Source: Desulfuromonadales bacterium (GTDB taxonomy: Bacteria > Desulfobacterota > Desulfuromonadia > Desulfuromonadales > JACZKF01). From it: a DNA stretch of 5,227 nt. Position 1 is the first letter of the stretch. Each line of letters starts with the position of its first letter. The notes under the pieces are model-generated. The model was not told where the DNA came from. It saw nothing but the letters and a program-made list of their open reading frames with translations, and made no database searches. Below, piece after piece: positions 3,926 through 5,227 of this stretch. The stretch is from NCBI GenBank assembly GCA_014860175.1, contig JACZKF010000141.1:1-5227 (forward strand), read 5' to 3'. The translations under genes were made by a program, and so were the position numbers.

Positions 3926-5227
3926 ATGGTGAATCTCAACCATATTATCGACCAGGTCGTAAAGGACAAAGGGATCGATCGGAGTATTCTGGTCGAAGCT
4001 CTGGAGTCGGCGGTGCTTTCGGCCGCCAACAAGAAGTATCGCAACACCCGCGACCTGGAAGCTCACTTCAATGATGAACTCGGCGAAGTGGAGCTGTTTG
4101 AATTTGTTACTGTTGTCGATGAAGTTGCCGATTCTTATAAAGAAATCGATCTTGGGGAAGCCCAGGAAATCGACCCCGAAGTAGAGGTCGGCGACTCCCT
4201 GGGCATGAAGATGGATGCCAGCAATTTCAGCCGGATCGCCGCCCAGACCGCGAAGCAGGTGATTATCCAGAAGGTGCGCGAAGCCGAGCGCGAGGGGGTT
4301 TTCAACGAATTCAAGGATCGGGTCGGAGAACTGGTCAACGGCATCGTCCGACGCTACGAGCGTGGCGATCTGGTGATCGATCTCGGCCGGGCCGAGGCCT
4401 TGCTGCCCCATCGGGAGCAGGTGCCGCGGGAGAACTACCGGCAGGGGGATCGGGCCAGGGTCTACATCTCCGAAGTGAAGATGTCGACCAAGGGGCCGCA
4501 GATCATCGTCTCCCGCACCCATCCGGGTCTGGTGGCAGCCATGTTCTACCAGGAAGTCCCGGAGGTCGCCGAAGGGATTGTCGAAATCAAGGAGGTGTCG
4601 CGGGAGCCGGGAAGCCGGGCCAAAATCGCCGTCGTCTCCTACGATCCCGACGTCGATCCGGTCGGCGCCTGCGTCGGCATGCGCGGTTCCCGGGTGCAGA
4701 ACGTCGTCAGCGAGTTGCGTGGCGAGAAGATCGACATCGTTCCCTGGAGTCAGGACATCGCCCGGTTTGCCGTTTCCGCTCTCGCCCCGGCGCAGGTCTC
4801 CCGAGTCTACGTCGACGAAGATATGCAGGCCCTGGAAGTGATCGTTCCCGACGACCAGTTGTCGCTGGCCATCGGCAAAAAGGGGCAGAACGTGCGCCTG
4901 GCTGCCCGGTTGACCGGCTGGAAGATCGACATCAAGAGCGAGACGCGGGCAGCTGAGGCCGAACTCGAGGCCGAACTCGAGGCTGTTGGCGCCACCGCCC
5001 GGGCGGAAGCTGCCGCCAGGGGGGATGACGACAGCGAGGAGGAAGCCGAGGCAGCCGAGGAACTCGACGCCACGGCCCCCACCGAAGAAGTCGCCGCCGA
5101 AGAGGCCGCAGCTGAAGAAGCTGAAGAAGCTGAAGAAGCTGAAGAAGCTGAAGAAGCTGAAGAAGCTGAAGAAGCTGAAGAAGCTGAAGAAGCTGAAGAA
5201 GCTGAAGAAGCTGAAGAAGCTGAAGAA
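3926..5227 (+). CDS. nusA: transcription termination/antitermination factor NusA, 3' end not seen
   Basis: NusA binds RNA polymerase and nascent RNA, promotes pausing and intrinsic termination, and takes part in antitermination. The 434 codons seen contain the N-terminal polymerase-binding domain (about 1-130, including TAKQVIIQKVREAEREGVF), the S1 domain (about 135-200), KH1 with GMRG at 251-254 and the preceding GSRAKIAV (229-236), and KH2 with GKKG at 317-320 and GQNVRLAARLTGWKIDI ending near 336. After that the protein becomes acidic and Ala/Glu-rich, with an EAEL repeat and then (AEE)13 up to the window edge. No stop is reached, so the length and any C-terminal helix-hairpin-helix domains are unknown. 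The start ATG at 3926 has a good ribosome binding site, AGGGGG (3913-3918). It follows rimP in the conserved rimP-nusA-infB arrangement and is probably co-transcribed with it. Identity is certain; the acidic tail is the unusual part. Confidence 0.96.
   Translation, partial: MVNLNHIIDQVVKDKGIDRSILVEALESAVLSAANKKYRNTRDLEAHFNDELGEVELFEFVTVVDEVADSYKEIDLGEAQEIDPEVEVGDSLGMKMDASNFSRIAAQTAKQVIIQKVREAEREGVFNEFKDRVGELVNGIVRRYERGDLVIDLGRAEALLPHREQVPRENYRQGDRARVYISEVKMSTKGPQIIVSRTHPGLVAAMFYQEVPEVAEGIVEIKEVSREPGSRAKIAVVSYDPDVDPVGACVGMRGSRVQNVVSELRGEKIDIVPWSQDIARFAVSALAPAQVSRVYVDEDMQALEVIVPDDQLSLAIGKKGQNVRLAARLTGWKIDIKSETRAAEAELEAELEAVGATARAEAAARGDDDSEEEAEAAEELDATAPTEEVAAEEAAAEEAEEAEEAEEAEEAEEAEEAEEAEEAEEAEEAEEAEE
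4955..4984 (+). repeat. 12-bp coding repeat in nusA (EAEL)
   Basis: GAGGCCGAACTC occurs twice in perfect tandem (4955-4966 and 4967-4978), followed by GAGGCT. It encodes Glu-Ala-Glu-Leu twice and begins the acidic tail a few residues after the KH2 domain. The unit is a multiple of three, so the frame is kept. Confidence 0.85.
5111..5227 (+). repeat. GCTGAAGAA nonamer repeat in nusA, 13 perfect copies, open at the window edge
   Basis: The 117 bases are 13 identical copies of GCTGAAGAA, encoding Ala-Glu-Glu 13 times with exactly the same codons. The preceding codons (GCC GCC GAA GAG GCC GCA) look like older, diverged Ala/Glu codons. The absence of synonymous change points to recent expansion by slippage or recombination. 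The unit has 4 of 9 G+C, below its surroundings. The 9-bp unit keeps the reading frame, so copy-number change alters only tail length. The real number of copies is unknown because the window ends inside the array. Confidence 0.97.

Noticed and set aside
3871..4074. Small + strand open frame of 67 codons between rimP and nusA
   Set aside because: It overlaps the start of nusA in another frame, and its Gly/Arg/Ser-rich product shows no family features.
5111..5227. Array of short repeats as a possible CRISPR
   Set aside because: The units are head-to-tail with no spacers and keep the nusA reading frame, so it is a coding tandem repeat.

Overview
The window looks like a stretch of core chromosome from a GC-rich deltaproteobacterium, most likely of the Desulfuromonadales (Geobacter/Desulfuromonas) group. 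That assignment is an inference from protein style, gene content and codon use; no rRNA or other decisive marker is present. All genes are on the + strand and deal with RNA modification, ribosome assembly or transcription, apart from two proteins of unknown function. I see no mobile element, CRISPR array, tRNA, toxin-antitoxin pair or defence system.

Layout: (1) 1-801, a TrmJ-type tRNA 2'-O-methyltransferase. Its reading frame is open to the window edge and its first bases are a tandem heptamer, ATTCAAA. (2) 802-868, a short intergenic stretch with low-complexity tandem and inverted repeats. (3) 869-1243, a small unrecognised protein coupled by an ATGA overlap to (4) 1240-2529, an RlmD/RumA-type 23S rRNA m5U methyltransferase with TRAM domain, iron-sulphur cysteines and complete catalytic motifs. 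(5) 2530-2596, a probable promoter and a strong ribosome binding site, part of which sits in a perfect palindrome. (6) 2597-3235, an exported protein of unknown function. (7) 3236-3345, a promoter-like sequence followed by a strong intrinsic terminator only a few bases before the next start codon. (8) 3346-3834 rimP, then 3926-5227 nusA, which runs off the window. NusA carries a perfect 13-copy GCTGAAGAA repeat encoding an (Ala-Glu-Glu)n tail.

How the genes fit together: trmJ and rlmD methylate tRNA and 23S rRNA. rimP (30S maturation) and nusA (transcription elongation and termination factor) are the usual first genes of the rimP-nusA-infB operon. The terminator in front of rimP must be read through for the operon to be expressed. 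A second copy of TCACT upstream can pair with the same arm of the terminator, so this is a candidate attenuator. NusA stimulates intrinsic termination, so it could act in autoregulation.

The window begins inside one tandem repeat and ends inside another, which suggests a complete contig broken at repeats. The most interesting points are the rimP leader, the pure (AEE)n extension of NusA, and the missing trmJ start codon behind a frame-shifting 7-bp repeat. I did not find a clearly new biological system.
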